The position numbers and the translations under genes were made by a program. The notes beneath the pieces are model-generated. The model ran no database searches, was not told the origin of the DNA, and saw only the letters and a program-made list of their open reading frames with translations. From an uncultured Stenotrophomonas sp. (GTDB lineage Bacteria > Pseudomonadota > Gammaproteobacteria > Xanthomonadales > Xanthomonadaceae), in assembly GCF_945952405.1 (NCBI RefSeq), contig NZ_CAMFIA010000014.1, positions 41,570 to 105,569 on the forward strand: a DNA stretch of 64,000 nucleotides. The letters are read 5' to 3'. This document shows, one piece after another, positions 1 to 8,436 of this stretch (the first letter of the stretch is position 1; every line of letters begins with the position of its first letter).

Positions 1-1
1 C

Positions 2-70
2 GATGCGCTGCGCCGCGTGGCCGGCCTGTTCCTGGTCGGTTTCGGCATCCGGCTCGGGCTCAACGGCTGA
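2..70 (+). CDS. LysE/RhtB-family exporter, C-terminal end only
   Basis: Only the last 22 codons and the stop are present; the gene begins before the window. The frame reads DALRRVAGLFLVGFGIRLGL then NG. An Arg-rich stretch running into a Gly-rich final membrane helix (aGlfLvgfGirLgl) is typical of the C-terminus of LysE/RhtB amino-acid exporters. The family call rests on this short tail and is tentative. Confidence 0.5.
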   Translation, partial: DALRRVAGLFLVGFGIRLGLNG

Positions 71-78
71 TACCGCAA

Positions 79-198
79 CCGAGCAGGCTCGACGCTACGT
101 CTGCCACCCCAGGTTGGCCTCTACCAGAGCGCGGGATCCGGTAGTCGCCGACCTGGGTCGGCGCTGGCGCCCTCGGCGTTGATGAGGTTGGCCTCTAC
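79..198. repeat. Cluster of degenerate GTAG-headed palindromes (SMAG-like REPs)
   Basis: Four short elements carry a GTAG (or CTAC on the other strand) next to a GC-rich inverted repeat: about 79-98, 104-124, 141-163 and 180-198. They diverge from the common SMAG form found elsewhere in the window. The last one supplies the TAG stop codon of the LysR gene on the minus strand. They fill the gap between the two convergent genes and may help terminate both. Confidence 0.5.
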
Positions 199-1115
199 CC
201 GCCGTGCATTTCCGCGCGCAGGTGATCGATGAACACCCGCAGCTTCGGCGCCATGTGTTCGCGCGCCGGGTAATACAGGTGGAAGCCGGGGAACGGCGGT
301 TGCCAGTCCTGCAGCACGGCCTGCAGGCGCCCGTCGGCGAGATCATCGGCCACCAGTGAGGCGAACCCCTGGGCCATGCCGAGACCGGCCAGGACCGCGG
401 CATAGGCCAGCTCGGCATCGTTGAACACCAGGCGGCCGGTCACTTCCACCTCCAGGTCGTGGCCGTCACGGCTGAACTCCCACGGCATCAGCCGGCCATT
501 GGCCCGGCGATGGACGATGCACGGATGGCCCTGCAGATCGTGTGGACTGGCCGGAATGCCGTGCTGCGCGAAGTAGCCGGGCGTGGCCACCACCACCTGC
601 CGCTCCGGCGGCCCGATCGGCACCGCGATCATGCCGCGTGCCAGCGACTCGCCCAGGCGGATGCCGGCGTCGAAGCCCTCGGCGACCAGGTCGGTCAGCG
701 CCGGTTCCACGCACAGTTCCACTTCCACCTGCGGGTAGCGTGCCAGGAACGACGGCAGGGCCGGCAGCACGCGACGGTCGGCAACGATGCGTGGCAGGGT
801 GATGCGCAGCTTGCCGGCGGGCACCGCACGCGCGCTGTCGAGATCGGCGAACGCCGATTCGATCTGTGCCAGTCCGCCGCGCACGCGCTCAAGGAAGCGC
901 GCGCCGTGCTCGGTCAGCCCGACCCGGCGGGTGGTCCGCTGCAGCAGCCGCACGCCCATCCGCGCTTCCAGCGCGCGCACGCTCTGCGACAGCGCCGAAG
1001 TGGACACGCCCAGCGCATCGGCGGCGCGGGTAAAGCTGGCATGGTCGGCAACGTGGACGAAGGCGACCACCGCCGAGAGGGGAGCGGAGGGATCCATTGT
1101 GAAGCCATTCTTCAT
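195..1115 (-). CDS. LysR-family transcriptional regulator
   Basis: A 306-residue protein with an N-terminal winged helix-turn-helix (FVHVADHASFTRAADALGVS at about 17-36, then TSALSQSVRALEARMG) and a C-terminal LysR substrate-binding domain (from about KLRITLPR onward). The start MKNGFTMDPSAP is chosen because ggact precedes it and the upstream frame has no LysR homology; the Met six codons later is an alternative. It is divergent from the aldo/keto reductase at 1211 with about 95 bp between them, the classic layout of a LysR regulator and its target. Resembles the CrgA/DsdC-like branch that often controls oxidoreductases; the ligand is unknown. Confidence 0.85.
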   Translation of the reverse strand: MKNGFTMDPSAPLSAVVAFVHVADHASFTRAADALGVSTSALSQSVRALEARMGVRLLQRTTRRVGLTEHGARFLERVRGGLAQIESAFADLDSARAVPAGKLRITLPRIVADRRVLPALPSFLARYPQVEVELCVEPALTDLVAEGFDAGIRLGESLARGMIAVPIGPPERQVVVATPGYFAQHGIPASPHDLQGHPCIVHRRANGRLMPWEFSRDGHDLEVEVTGRLVFNDAELAYAAVLAGLGMAQGFASLVADDLADGRLQAVLQDWQPPFPGFHLYYPAREHMAPKLRVFIDHLRAEMHGG

Positions 1116-1210
1116 GGTGAGTCCGGTTCCATCCAGTTTATCCACAGGATCGGGCGGCGGATGCTGTGCCTCCCGGCGGCTCGCCCGCCTCCCTGTGATG
1201 GACACCTGCC

Positions 1211-2281
1211 ATGTCGCTGGACCACTACCGCCTGCTGGGCCGCTCCGGCCTGCGAATCAGCCCGATGGCCCTGGGCACGATGACCTTCGGTGCCGACTGG
1301 GGCTGGGGCGCGGACGAAGCCGAGGCCCGCCGCATCTTCGACAGCTACGTCGAACGTGGCGGCAACTTCATCGATACCGCGAACAACTACACCAACGGCA
1401 GCGCCGAGACCCTGCTCGGCCGCTTCGCCCAGGGGCAGCGCGACCGGCTGGTGATCGCCAGCAAGTACACCCTGGCCACCGTCCCCGGCGACCCCAACAA
1501 CGCCGGCAACCATCGCAAGAGCATGCTGCGCTCGGTGGAAGACAGCCTGCGTCGGCTGGGGACCGATTACCTGGACCTGCTGTACCTGCACGCCTGGGAT
1601 GACACCACCGGCGTGGACGAGGTGATGCGCGGTTTCGACGACCTGGTCCGCAGCGGCAAGGTGCTGTACGCCGGCATCTCCGATACGCCGGCCTGGCAGA
1701 TCGCGCGCATGCAGACCCTGGCCGACCTGCGCGGCTGGTCGCCGCTGGTGGCGCTGCAGATCGAGTACAGCCTGATCCAGCGCAGCGTCGAACAGGAGCT
1801 GTTGCCGATGGCCGATGCGCTTGGCCTGGGCGTGGTGGCGTGGTCGCCGCTGGGCAGCGGCGTGCTGACCGGCAAATACAGCGTGGCCGACCTGGCCAGC
1901 GCCGATGAACTGCAGGCCACGCCCGGGGGATCACGCCGCAGCGTGGCCCTGATCAACGGCGCGTTGACGCCGCGTTCGCTGCAGATTGCCGATGAAGTAC
2001 GGAAGATCGCGGCTGACCTATCGCATTCTCCGGCACAGGTGGCGCTCGCCTGGCTGTTGCAGCGACCGGCGGCGGGTGCGCTGCCGATCGTCGGCGCCCG
2101 CACCCTGGAGCAGTTCGAGCACAACCTGGCCGCACTGGAGCTGGTGCTGCCGGCCGAGGCATTGGCCCGCCTCGATGCGATCAGCGCAGTGGCGCCGGCC
2201 TTCCCGCACGATTTCCTGCAGATGCCGTTGCCGCGGATGCTGATGAGCGGCGGCACCTGTCTGCGGCCGCGCGGAAGCTGA
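1211..2281 (+). CDS. Aldo/keto reductase
   Basis: A 356-residue NAD(P)H-dependent oxidoreductase of the aldo/keto reductase superfamily (TIM barrel). The catalytic tetrad is visible as Asp55 (NFIDTA), Tyr60 (NNYTNG), Lys85 (IASKYT) and His127 (LYLHAWD). The cofactor end shows GISDTPAWQ, an EYSLIQRSVE strand and AWSPLGSGVLTGKY, as in the Tas/YajO-like branch. Physiological substrate unknown. Transcribed away from the LysR gene, probably its target. Length is normal for the branch. Confidence 0.9.
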   Translation: MSLDHYRLLGRSGLRISPMALGTMTFGADWGWGADEAEARRIFDSYVERGGNFIDTANNYTNGSAETLLGRFAQGQRDRLVIASKYTLATVPGDPNNAGNHRKSMLRSVEDSLRRLGTDYLDLLYLHAWDDTTGVDEVMRGFDDLVRSGKVLYAGISDTPAWQIARMQTLADLRGWSPLVALQIEYSLIQRSVEQELLPMADALGLGVVAWSPLGSGVLTGKYSVADLASADELQATPGGSRRSVALINGALTPRSLQIADEVRKIAADLSHSPAQVALAWLLQRPAAGALPIVGARTLEQFEHNLAALELVLPAEALARLDAISAVAPAFPHDFLQMPLPRMLMSGGTCLRPRGS

Positions 2282-2334
2282 GGCCGTGGCGGGCGGGCTA
2301 TGCTGGCCCTCCCTTCTCGAATGGATGCGCGTGG

Positions 2335-2754
2335 ATGGTCCGGTTGGCTCGCTGCACCCTGCTCTTGCTGCTGCTGGCCGGCACTGCGTCTGCCAGCACC
2401 GCGCAGGACCATCGCTGCCTGAGCGGCGGTCACAATGACAGCATCCATCTGGAATGGCGCTGGCTGGAGGACGGCCAGGCCGACGTGCACTACGCCGGCC
2501 ATCGCGAGCGCCTGCCATTGCGCCGGGTTTCGCTGGAAACCACGGTGCTGGCCGAGGATCGCCCCTACCAGTTCGACAGCGTCTGGGAAGAACGCATCGA
2601 CGGCCGCCTCAACGGGCGCTACCGGCTGAGCACGCAGGGCGCGCTGGTACTGGATCTGAGCTACGAACGTGCCCGCGATGGCCGCCGCACCACGTTCCAC
2701 GATGACAGCGACGCCTGGCAGGAAGACGGCTGCCACTGGCCCAGCGTTCCCTGA
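2335..2754 (+). CDS. Small secreted protein of unknown function
   Basis: A 139-residue protein with a clear Sec signal peptide (MVRLAR, then a Leu-rich core ending in AGTASAS, cleavage predicted after TASA near residue 21). The mature part of about 118 residues is rich in charged and aromatic residues and has two cysteines (CLSGGH near the N-terminus and DGCHW near the C-terminus) that could form a disulfide in the periplasm. No domain recognised. Codon use matches the neighbouring genes, so it is likely real. Starts 53 bp after the aldo/keto reductase and could be co-transcribed. Confidence 0.7.
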   Translation: MVRLARCTLLLLLLAGTASASTAQDHRCLSGGHNDSIHLEWRWLEDGQADVHYAGHRERLPLRRVSLETTVLAEDRPYQFDSVWEERIDGRLNGRYRLSTQGALVLDLSYERARDGRRTTFHDDSDAWQEDGCHWPSVP

Positions 2755-2920
2755 AGCGGGCCCGGCACCGCCGGCCAGTCTCACTTTATGCCGATTCCGG
2801 CAGCCTGGTCGCGGTGCAGCGCGCGCCGCGCCAGGCATGACCCCCGTCAGTGGTAATGCTGCGCTGCGTTCGGTCACACTCGGGAACTTGTCGTTCTTAG
2901 TCACCCCTTCCGAGGCCTGC

Positions 2921-4348
2921 ATGTCCCTGTTACGGCGCAAGTCCCTAGATTCCGTCACCGTCCACGAAGCCGGCAGGCGCCTGATCCCGACGCTCAGCTG
3001 GCCGCACCTGATCGCACTGGGTATCGGTGCCATCGTCGGTACCGGCATCTACACCCTGATCGGCGTCGGCGCCAACCTGGCCGGCCCGGCCGTGCTGATC
3101 TCGTTCGCCATCGCCGGCGCGGTCTGCGCCTGCGCGGCACTGTCCTACGCCGAACTGTCGACGATGATGCCGGCCGCCGGCAGCGCCTATACCTACAGCT
3201 ACAGTGCGCTGGGCGAGGTGTTCGCCTGGGTGGTGGGCTGGAGCCTGATCCTGGAGTACTCGCTGGTGGTGAGTACGGTGGCGGTCGGCTGGTCCGGCTA
3301 CTTCGTCGGCTTCCTCGAATGGGTCCACACCCAGTTCGGCTGGAACGTGCACCTGCCCGCATGGCTTGCCGCCGGCCCGCACGTGGAAGGCGGCATGATC
3401 AACCTGCCGGCGATCGTCATCACCTGGCTGGTGGCCGGCATGCTGATGGCCGGCACCAAGGAAAGCGCCACCCTCAACGCCATCCTGGTGGTGTTCAAGC
3501 TGATTGCGCTGGCCATCTTCGTGGCGGTGGCGCTGCCGGCCTTCGACAGCGCCAACCTGCAGCCGTTCATGCCCTATGGCTTCGCCAAGTCGATCGGCCC
3601 CGATGGGGTCGAACACGGCGTGATGGCAGCCGCGGCGATCATCTTCTTCGCCTTCTACGGTTTCGATGCGATCTCCACCGCTGCCGAGGAAACCAAGAAT
3701 CCGGGCCGTGACCTGTCGATCGGCATCATCGGTTCGATGATCGGCTGCACCATCGTCTACGTGCTGGTGGCGCTGGCCGCGGTCGGTGCGATGAGCTACG
3801 CGGTGTTCGGCCACAGCGCCGAGCCGCTGGCGCTGATCATGCGCCAGCTCGGCCACCCGACCGCCGCCATGGTGATCGGCGTGATCGCCATCATCGCGCT
3901 GCCGACCGTGCTGCTGGCCTTCCTGTACGGCCAGAGCCGCATCTTCTTCGTGATGAGCCGCGATGGCCTGCTGCCGCGTGGACTGTCGAAGGTCAACGCC
4001 CGAACCGGCACGCCGGTGGCGACCACCCTGTTCACTGCGGTGGTGGTATCGGCACTGGCCGGCGTGGCGCGCCTGGACGAGATTGCAGCGCTGGCCAATG
4101 CCGGCACCCTGGCGGCGTTCACCGCCGTCGGCATCTGCCTGGTGGTACTGCGCCTGCGCGAGCCGGACCGCGCGCGCACCTTCCGCACGCCGCTGGCCTT
4201 CGTGGTCGGCCCGCTGGCCGCACTGGGCTGCATCTACCTGTTCATCAGCCTGCCGCACACCACCCAGCTGTACTTCCTGGTGTGGAACGTGGTCGGTCTG
4301 GTGCTGTACTTCCTGTACAGCCGCCAGCACGCGCTGATCGCGAAATAA
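2921..4348 (+). CDS. APC-family amino-acid permease (CAT/YfnA-like)
   Basis: A 475-residue integral membrane protein with about 12 hydrophobic helices. The N-terminal APC signature IGAIVGTGIYTLIG (helix 1, with the unwound GTG substrate-binding turn) and ALSYAELSTMMPAAGSAYTY (helices 2-3) are intact, and FAFYGFDAISTAAEETKNP is the helix 6 to loop region typical of cationic amino-acid transporters. The start MSLLRRKSLDS is preferred over an in-frame Met 84 codons upstream because the upstream part is unconserved and lies in the intergenic gap. Probably a proton-coupled amino-acid importer; substrate not predictable. Confidence 0.9.
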   Translation: MSLLRRKSLDSVTVHEAGRRLIPTLSWPHLIALGIGAIVGTGIYTLIGVGANLAGPAVLISFAIAGAVCACAALSYAELSTMMPAAGSAYTYSYSALGEVFAWVVGWSLILEYSLVVSTVAVGWSGYFVGFLEWVHTQFGWNVHLPAWLAAGPHVEGGMINLPAIVITWLVAGMLMAGTKESATLNAILVVFKLIALAIFVAVALPAFDSANLQPFMPYGFAKSIGPDGVEHGVMAAAAIIFFAFYGFDAISTAAEETKNPGRDLSIGIIGSMIGCTIVYVLVALAAVGAMSYAVFGHSAEPLALIMRQLGHPTAAMVIGVIAIIALPTVLLAFLYGQSRIFFVMSRDGLLPRGLSKVNARTGTPVATTLFTAVVVSALAGVARLDEIAALANAGTLAAFTAVGICLVVLRLREPDRARTFRTPLAFVVGPLAALGCIYLFISLPHTTQLYFLVWNVVGLVLYFLYSRQHALIAK

Positions 4349-4359
4349 ACGGATAACCG

Positions 4360-4472
4360 GTAGTGCCGGCCGCTGGCCGGCAACCCGCATCCTCCTGGAT
4401 CGCGCAATGCCGGCCAGCGGCCGGCACTACCGTATCAATCGGAGGCGTCAGGTAGCCGGCCGCTGGCCGGCA
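4360..4472. repeat. Three SMAG (GTAG REP) elements, two as an inverted pair
   Basis: GTAG followed by TGCCGGCCGCTGGCCGGCA lies at 4360-4382; the reverse-oriented copy is at 4408-4430 and a variant lacking TG at 4452-4472. The first two can fold into one long hairpin. They sit between two convergent genes, where such elements commonly act as transcript 3' ends or mRNA stabilisers. Confidence 0.85.
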
Positions 4473-4487
4473 CCACCGCAGGGTGGT

Positions 4488-5729
4488 TCAACCGCCCTGC
4501 TTTGCCGCGTAGTCCTGCGCCTGGCGCATCACCCGCAGCAGGTTGCCGCCCCAGATGCCCGCGATCTGCTGCTCGGTGTAGCCCTTGCGCAGCAGCCAGG
4601 CGGTGATCTTCGGCAGCTGGCTGACGTCAGGCAGGTCGCTCAGGCCGCCACCGCCGTCCCAGTCCAGGCCGATGCCCACGTGTTCGGGGCCGACCACCTT
4701 GAGGATGTGCTCGAAGTGGGCGAAGAAATCGTCCAGGCTGGCATGCCGCACCGGGTGCTCGTGATCCAGCGCCTGCTCGGCCTTCAGCAGCGCCACGCCC
4801 TGCTCGATGCCCATTGCTTCCCAGCCGCCCAGCTGCTTGCTCAGCGCCTCTTCGGCCTGCTTGCGCTCGGGCGTCTTCGCGGTGTCGATCAGGTAGCCGC
4901 CATAGGCGTTGACCTGGATCACGCCACCGGCCTTGGCCAGCCTGCGCAGGCGCGCATCATCGAGGTTGCGCGGGTGGTCGTAGACCGCCTTGGCCGAGCT
5001 GTGCGAGAGCACGAACGGCACCGGCATCATCGCCAGCAGGTCGTCGAACACCGCGTCCGACGCATGCGACTGGTCGATCACGATGCCCAGCTTCACGGCC
5101 TGCCGCACCAGCGCCTTGCCGGCCGGGCTCAGCCCCTGCCATTCGGCGCCCTTGGGATCGGTGGCCGAATCGGCGAACTCGTTGTTGGCGAAATGCACGG
5201 TGCTGAGCAGGCGCAGGCCGGCACGGTGGTAGAACGAGAGCAGGCTGGGATCGGCGACCAGCGGGCTGGCGTTTTCCATGCTGATGTAGACCACGCGCTT
5301 GCCGGCCGCCTTGATCCGCGCCGCGTCGTCGGCGGTCAGCGCCAAGCCGAAGCGCTCGGGATTGGCCGCCAGCATCTCGCGGATTTCCAGCAGCCGCTGC
5401 AGGCCGTGATCACGCTCGGCCAGGTGCGCGGCCGCGCTGCGGTCGCCCTGGTCGGTGTAGATCGCCCAGAAGCCGCCGTCCAGCGCGCCTTCGACCATGC
5501 GCGGGTAATCCACCTGCGAGAGCGCGTTGCGGTCGTGCCGCTGCTCGATATCGAAGCCACTGCGGCCGAAGTTGGCCGGCGTATCCAGGTGGCTGTCGAG
5601 CGTGACCAGGCGCTGCTGCAGCGCCTTGGCACGGGCCAGTTCCTGCGCGCTGAACTCGATGGCATGGGCAGACAACGGCGCACACAGCGCCAGGGCAAGC
5701 ACGACGGACAGGCGACGCAACGAAGGCAT
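4488..5729 (-). CDS. Exported membrane-dipeptidase-family (M19) peptidase
   Basis: A 413-residue zinc peptidase of the renal dipeptidase family, cleaving dipeptides. A signal peptide (MPSLRRLSVVLALALCAPLSAHA) places it in the periplasm. Metal-site motifs are visible: TLDSHLD (HxD, residues about 44-49), the bridging Glu in SMENAS (about 152), VIDQSHAS and FVLSHSSAKA (two His ligands) and GIGLDWDGGG near the C-terminus. Length is normal for secreted M19 enzymes. Encoded alone, flanked by SMAG elements on both sides. Confidence 0.9.
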   Translation of the reverse strand: MPSLRRLSVVLALALCAPLSAHAIEFSAQELARAKALQQRLVTLDSHLDTPANFGRSGFDIEQRHDRNALSQVDYPRMVEGALDGGFWAIYTDQGDRSAAAHLAERDHGLQRLLEIREMLAANPERFGLALTADDAARIKAAGKRVVYISMENASPLVADPSLLSFYHRAGLRLLSTVHFANNEFADSATDPKGAEWQGLSPAGKALVRQAVKLGIVIDQSHASDAVFDDLLAMMPVPFVLSHSSAKAVYDHPRNLDDARLRRLAKAGGVIQVNAYGGYLIDTAKTPERKQAEEALSKQLGGWEAMGIEQGVALLKAEQALDHEHPVRHASLDDFFAHFEHILKVVGPEHVGIGLDWDGGGGLSDLPDVSQLPKITAWLLRKGYTEQQIAGIWGGNLLRVMRQAQDYAAKQGG

Positions 5730-5772
5730 GGGCTCTCACCGGCAGTGGGAAGAGCCCGACCATAGCGCTTTT

Positions 5773-5832
5773 GTAGAGCCGAGCCCATGCTCGGCTTTCG
5801 CACACATCAGCCGAGCGTGGGCTCGGCTCTAC
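5773..5832. repeat. Inverted pair of SMAG elements, GAGCCGAGC subtype
   Basis: GTAGAGCCGAGCCCATGC followed by TCGGCT (5773-5796) and its inverted partner (5809-5832) can form a hairpin of two nested stems. The same subtype recurs at 39876 and 43066. It lies between two genes on the minus strand and probably forms the 5' boundary of the dipeptidase transcript or the 3' end of nearby mRNA. Confidence 0.8.
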
Positions 5833-5845
5833 AGCGATCGGCAGG

Positions 5846-7015
5846 TCAGTCGACCACGCGGCAGAACACGGCCTTCAGGTAACGCGATTCCTGCACGTGG
5901 GCCATGAACGGATGATCCGGGCCGGCACCGGCGACCTTCAGGATCTGGATCGTGCGGCCAGAGAAATACGCCGCGCGGCGCAGCATGTCGAGGAACTGGT
6001 CCTCGGCCACCAGACCGGTGCAGGAGAAGGTGGCGAACAGGCCACCGGGCTTCACCACGCCCAGCGCCAGCTTGTTCATGTCCAGGTACTTCTTCAGCGC
6101 GGTGATGACCTGGTCGCGGTCACGGGTCATCTTGGCCGGGTCCAGGATCACCACGTCATACTGCTCGCCGCGGTTGGCGGCATCGCGCAGCCACGGGAAG
6201 ATGTCGGACTGGACGAACTTCGGACGCACGTTGTTCAGGCGCGAATTGCCCTTGGCGATCTGGATGACGTCTTCATCGATGTCGATGCCGACCACTTCCG
6301 AAGCGCCGCGTGCCGCTGCATACACAGCGAAGCCACCGGTATTGCAGCACAGGTCGAGCACGCTCTTGCCTTCCACCTGCTGGCTCAGCCACTCGCGGTT
6401 CTCGCGCTGGTCCGCGAAGAAACCGGTCTTGTGGGCACCGGCCGGGTCGGCGCGGAACTTGATGCCGTATTCGGTGATCACCGCCGCTTCGGTGGTGGTG
6501 TTGCCGTGGAAGTCGAAGCTCTCCTGCTTCTGCACGTGCTCGTCGGCGAAGCTGTGGAAACGGCAGCCCGGGAACTGTTCGCGCAGTGCGTCGTAGATCC
6601 ATTCGCGGTGGCGGAACATGCCGGCGGCGAAGAACTCGACCACCACCAGGTCACCGTAGCGGTCGACCACCAGGCCGGACAGGCCGTCGCCCTCGCTGTG
6701 CACCACGCGCCAGGCGTCGGACACCGCATCGAGCTTCAGCACCTCACGGCGCAGCGACACCGCCTGGGCGATCTTGCGCGAGAACCAGCCGGCATCCACC
6801 GGCACGTTCTGATCGGTTTCAAGGATGCGCACGGCAATGCGCGAGTGCCCGTTGTAGAACCCGCGGCCGATGAACTCCCCGTCCACGCCGACCACATCGA
6901 CGATGGAGCCGGGCTTGGGCCGGACGGTCGGCTTCTCGACCAGTTTCTGGAAGATCCACGGGTGGCTGGAACGCCACGCATTCTTGAGGCGGACAACGGG
7001 AAGGGGGGTATTCAT
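5846..7015 (-). CDS. rlmI: RlmI-type 23S rRNA (cytosine-5) methyltransferase
   Basis: A 389-residue SAM-dependent methyltransferase with an N-terminal PUA-like RNA-binding domain (about 1-85; KNAWRSSHPWIF, GRGFYNG), a central EEHEE-like domain (GDGLSGLVVDRYGD) and a C-terminal Rossmann methyltransferase domain (KTGFFADQRENR, then DLCCNTGGFAVYAA as motif I, GIDIDEDVI as motif II, ILDPAK as motif IV, FSCTGL). E. coli RlmI makes m5C1962. The motif IV reads DPAK rather than the usual DPPxF, a local oddity. Length matches the family. Monocistronic by position. Confidence 0.85.
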   Translation of the reverse strand: MNTPLPVVRLKNAWRSSHPWIFQKLVEKPTVRPKPGSIVDVVGVDGEFIGRGFYNGHSRIAVRILETDQNVPVDAGWFSRKIAQAVSLRREVLKLDAVSDAWRVVHSEGDGLSGLVVDRYGDLVVVEFFAAGMFRHREWIYDALREQFPGCRFHSFADEHVQKQESFDFHGNTTTEAAVITEYGIKFRADPAGAHKTGFFADQRENREWLSQQVEGKSVLDLCCNTGGFAVYAAARGASEVVGIDIDEDVIQIAKGNSRLNNVRPKFVQSDIFPWLRDAANRGEQYDVVILDPAKMTRDRDQVITALKKYLDMNKLALGVVKPGGLFATFSCTGLVAEDQFLDMLRRAAYFSGRTIQILKVAGAGPDHPFMAHVQESRYLKAVFCRVVD

Positions 7016-7038
7016 CCACCTATTGTAAACCGGGCGCC

Positions 7039-7104
7039 GGGGTCAGATCCCCGCAACGGCTCTGAGCGGCACCGGGGTCAGATCCCCGCAGGGGCTCTGA
7101 CCCC
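7039..7104. repeat. GGGGTCAGATCCCC direct and inverted repeats
   Basis: GGGGTCAGATCCCCGC occurs at 7039-7054 and again at 7074-7089, the second followed by an inverted echo (AGGGGCTCTGACCCC) near 7090-7104. A relative lies at 37236-37308. This family is distinct from the SMAG palindromes. It sits just upstream of rlmI on that gene's strand. Confidence 0.7.
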
Positions 7105-7168
7105 TTAGCCCGGCCCTGGCCACCGGTCATTTGACGGCAGCCCGGCGAGGCCGCAGAATCGGCGGCAG

Positions 7169-7292
7169 AAGGGGAGTAGCTCCCAGACGTTGTCGCCGTC
7201 ATTTCGAGCCCGCAGGCTCCGGTGCAACGGCAGTTCCAGCCGACTGGAACTGCGAGCGAGACCTTCGCCGTACTGGCGAAGCTCTGTCCCTG
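7169..7292 (+). promoter_or_regulatory. yybP-ykoY (manganese) riboswitch
   Basis: The leader of the TerC gene carries the conserved parts of the yybP-ykoY aptamer in order: GGGGAGTAG (7171-7179), GCCGTCAT (7195-7202), a variable stem, and GAGCGAGACCTTCGCC (7254-7269) pairing with GGCGAAGCTCTGTCC. This class binds Mn2+ and controls manganese export or homeostasis genes (mntP, alx in E. coli). About 75 nt separate it from the start codon, enough for an expression platform. Recognised from consensus sequence, not from a covariance search. Confidence 0.85.
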
Positions 7293-7367
7293 GATCCCCC
7301 TCCCGATCCTCCGTTGCAGATCCTCGCCCGTCCGGCCTGGCATTCATCTTTCCAACGGACATTCCCA

Positions 7368-8330
7368 ATGCAGACGATCGGTAACGTGTGGTTGTGGGGC
7401 GGCTTCGCAGCGGTGGTGGTCATCGCCCTGCTGGTCGACCTCGTGTTGATGCGCCATGGTGGACCGCACAAGGTCACCTTCAAGGAGGCCCTGTGGTGGT
7501 CCATCGGCTGGGTCGCGCTGGCCCTGCTGTTCAACGCGGGCCTCTGGTACTACCTGAATGAGACCGCCGGCCAGGTCGTGGCCAACAAGGTCGGCCTCGA
7601 ATTCCTGACCGGCTACCTGGTCGAGAAGGCACTGGCGGTCGACAACATCTTCGTCTTCCTGATGATCATGAGCTACTTCGCGGTGCCGGAGGAGCAGCGC
7701 CAGAAGGTGCTGATCATCGGCATCCTGGGTGCGATCGTGCTGCGTACGATCATGATCTTCGCCGGTAGCGTGCTGATCAGCCAGTTCCATTGGCTGCTCT
7801 ATGTGTTCGGCGCCTTCCTGCTGTTCACCGGCTGGAAGATGTGGTTCGCCGCCGGCCAGGAGCCGGATCTGGAAACCAACCCGGCCCTGCGCTGGATGCG
7901 CAAGCACCTGCGCCTGCTGCCGGACTACGCCGGCAATGCGCTGAGCGTGAAGCGCGATGGCGTGCGCTGGTTCACCCCGCTGTTCGCGGTGCTGATCCTG
8001 ATTGCGGTCACCGACGTGATCTTCGCCGTGGACAGCATCCCGGCGATCTTCGCGATCACCACCGACCCGTTCATCGTGCTCACCTCCAACGTGTTCGCGG
8101 TGCTGGGCCTGCGCGCGATGTTCTTCCTGCTGGCCGGCATGGCCGACCGCTTCCACCTGCTGCCGTACGGGCTGGCGCTGGTGCTGGGCTTCATCGGCAT
8201 CAAGATGATGATCATCGACCTGTTCAAGATCCCGACCCCGGTCTCGCTGGGCGTGGTCGCGGTGATCATTGCCGCCACCGTGGTGCTGAGCCTGAAGTAC
8301 CCGCCGAAGGAAGGCGAAGGCCAGGCCTGA
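7368..8330 (+). CDS. TerC/Alx-family integral membrane protein
   Basis: A 320-residue membrane protein with about nine hydrophobic helices. The TerC signature is visible in the acidic intramembrane motifs EKALAVDNIFVFLMI (about 83-97) and TDVIFAVDSIPAIFAI (about 212-227), thought to bind divalent metal. Starts at ATG 7368; the longer upstream frame runs through the riboswitch and is not coding. The family includes Alx, a Mn2+ exporter, and the Mn2+ riboswitch in the leader supports a role in manganese homeostasis. Tellurite resistance, the source of the name, is less likely since no other ter genes are nearby. Confidence 0.9.
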   Translation: MQTIGNVWLWGGFAAVVVIALLVDLVLMRHGGPHKVTFKEALWWSIGWVALALLFNAGLWYYLNETAGQVVANKVGLEFLTGYLVEKALAVDNIFVFLMIMSYFAVPEEQRQKVLIIGILGAIVLRTIMIFAGSVLISQFHWLLYVFGAFLLFTGWKMWFAAGQEPDLETNPALRWMRKHLRLLPDYAGNALSVKRDGVRWFTPLFAVLILIAVTDVIFAVDSIPAIFAITTDPFIVLTSNVFAVLGLRAMFFLLAGMADRFHLLPYGLALVLGFIGIKMMIIDLFKIPTPVSLGVVAVIIAATVVLSLKYPPKEGEGQA

Positions 8331-8350
8331 GCCTGACCGCTGGATGGCGC

Positions 8351-8375
8351 GGCCGGCGGGATTGTCCCGCCGGCC
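8351..8375 (+). terminator. Strong GC hairpin downstream of the TerC gene
   Basis: A perfect GGCCGGCGGG / CCCGCCGGCC stem with a five-base loop begins 20 bp after the TerC stop. It lacks a T-tract, so it could stabilise or terminate the transcript only weakly. Confidence 0.4.
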
Positions 8376-8436
8376 GTACCCCACTCTCCCGCAGCGGTGG
8401 CCTTGGTTTCGCGCCAGTCACCGCCATTGCTGAGGT

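Noticed and set aside
7131-7367. Longer N-terminus for the TerC protein
   Set aside because: The upstream in-frame stretch overlaps the riboswitch and would place a soluble Arg/Pro-rich segment before the first helix.
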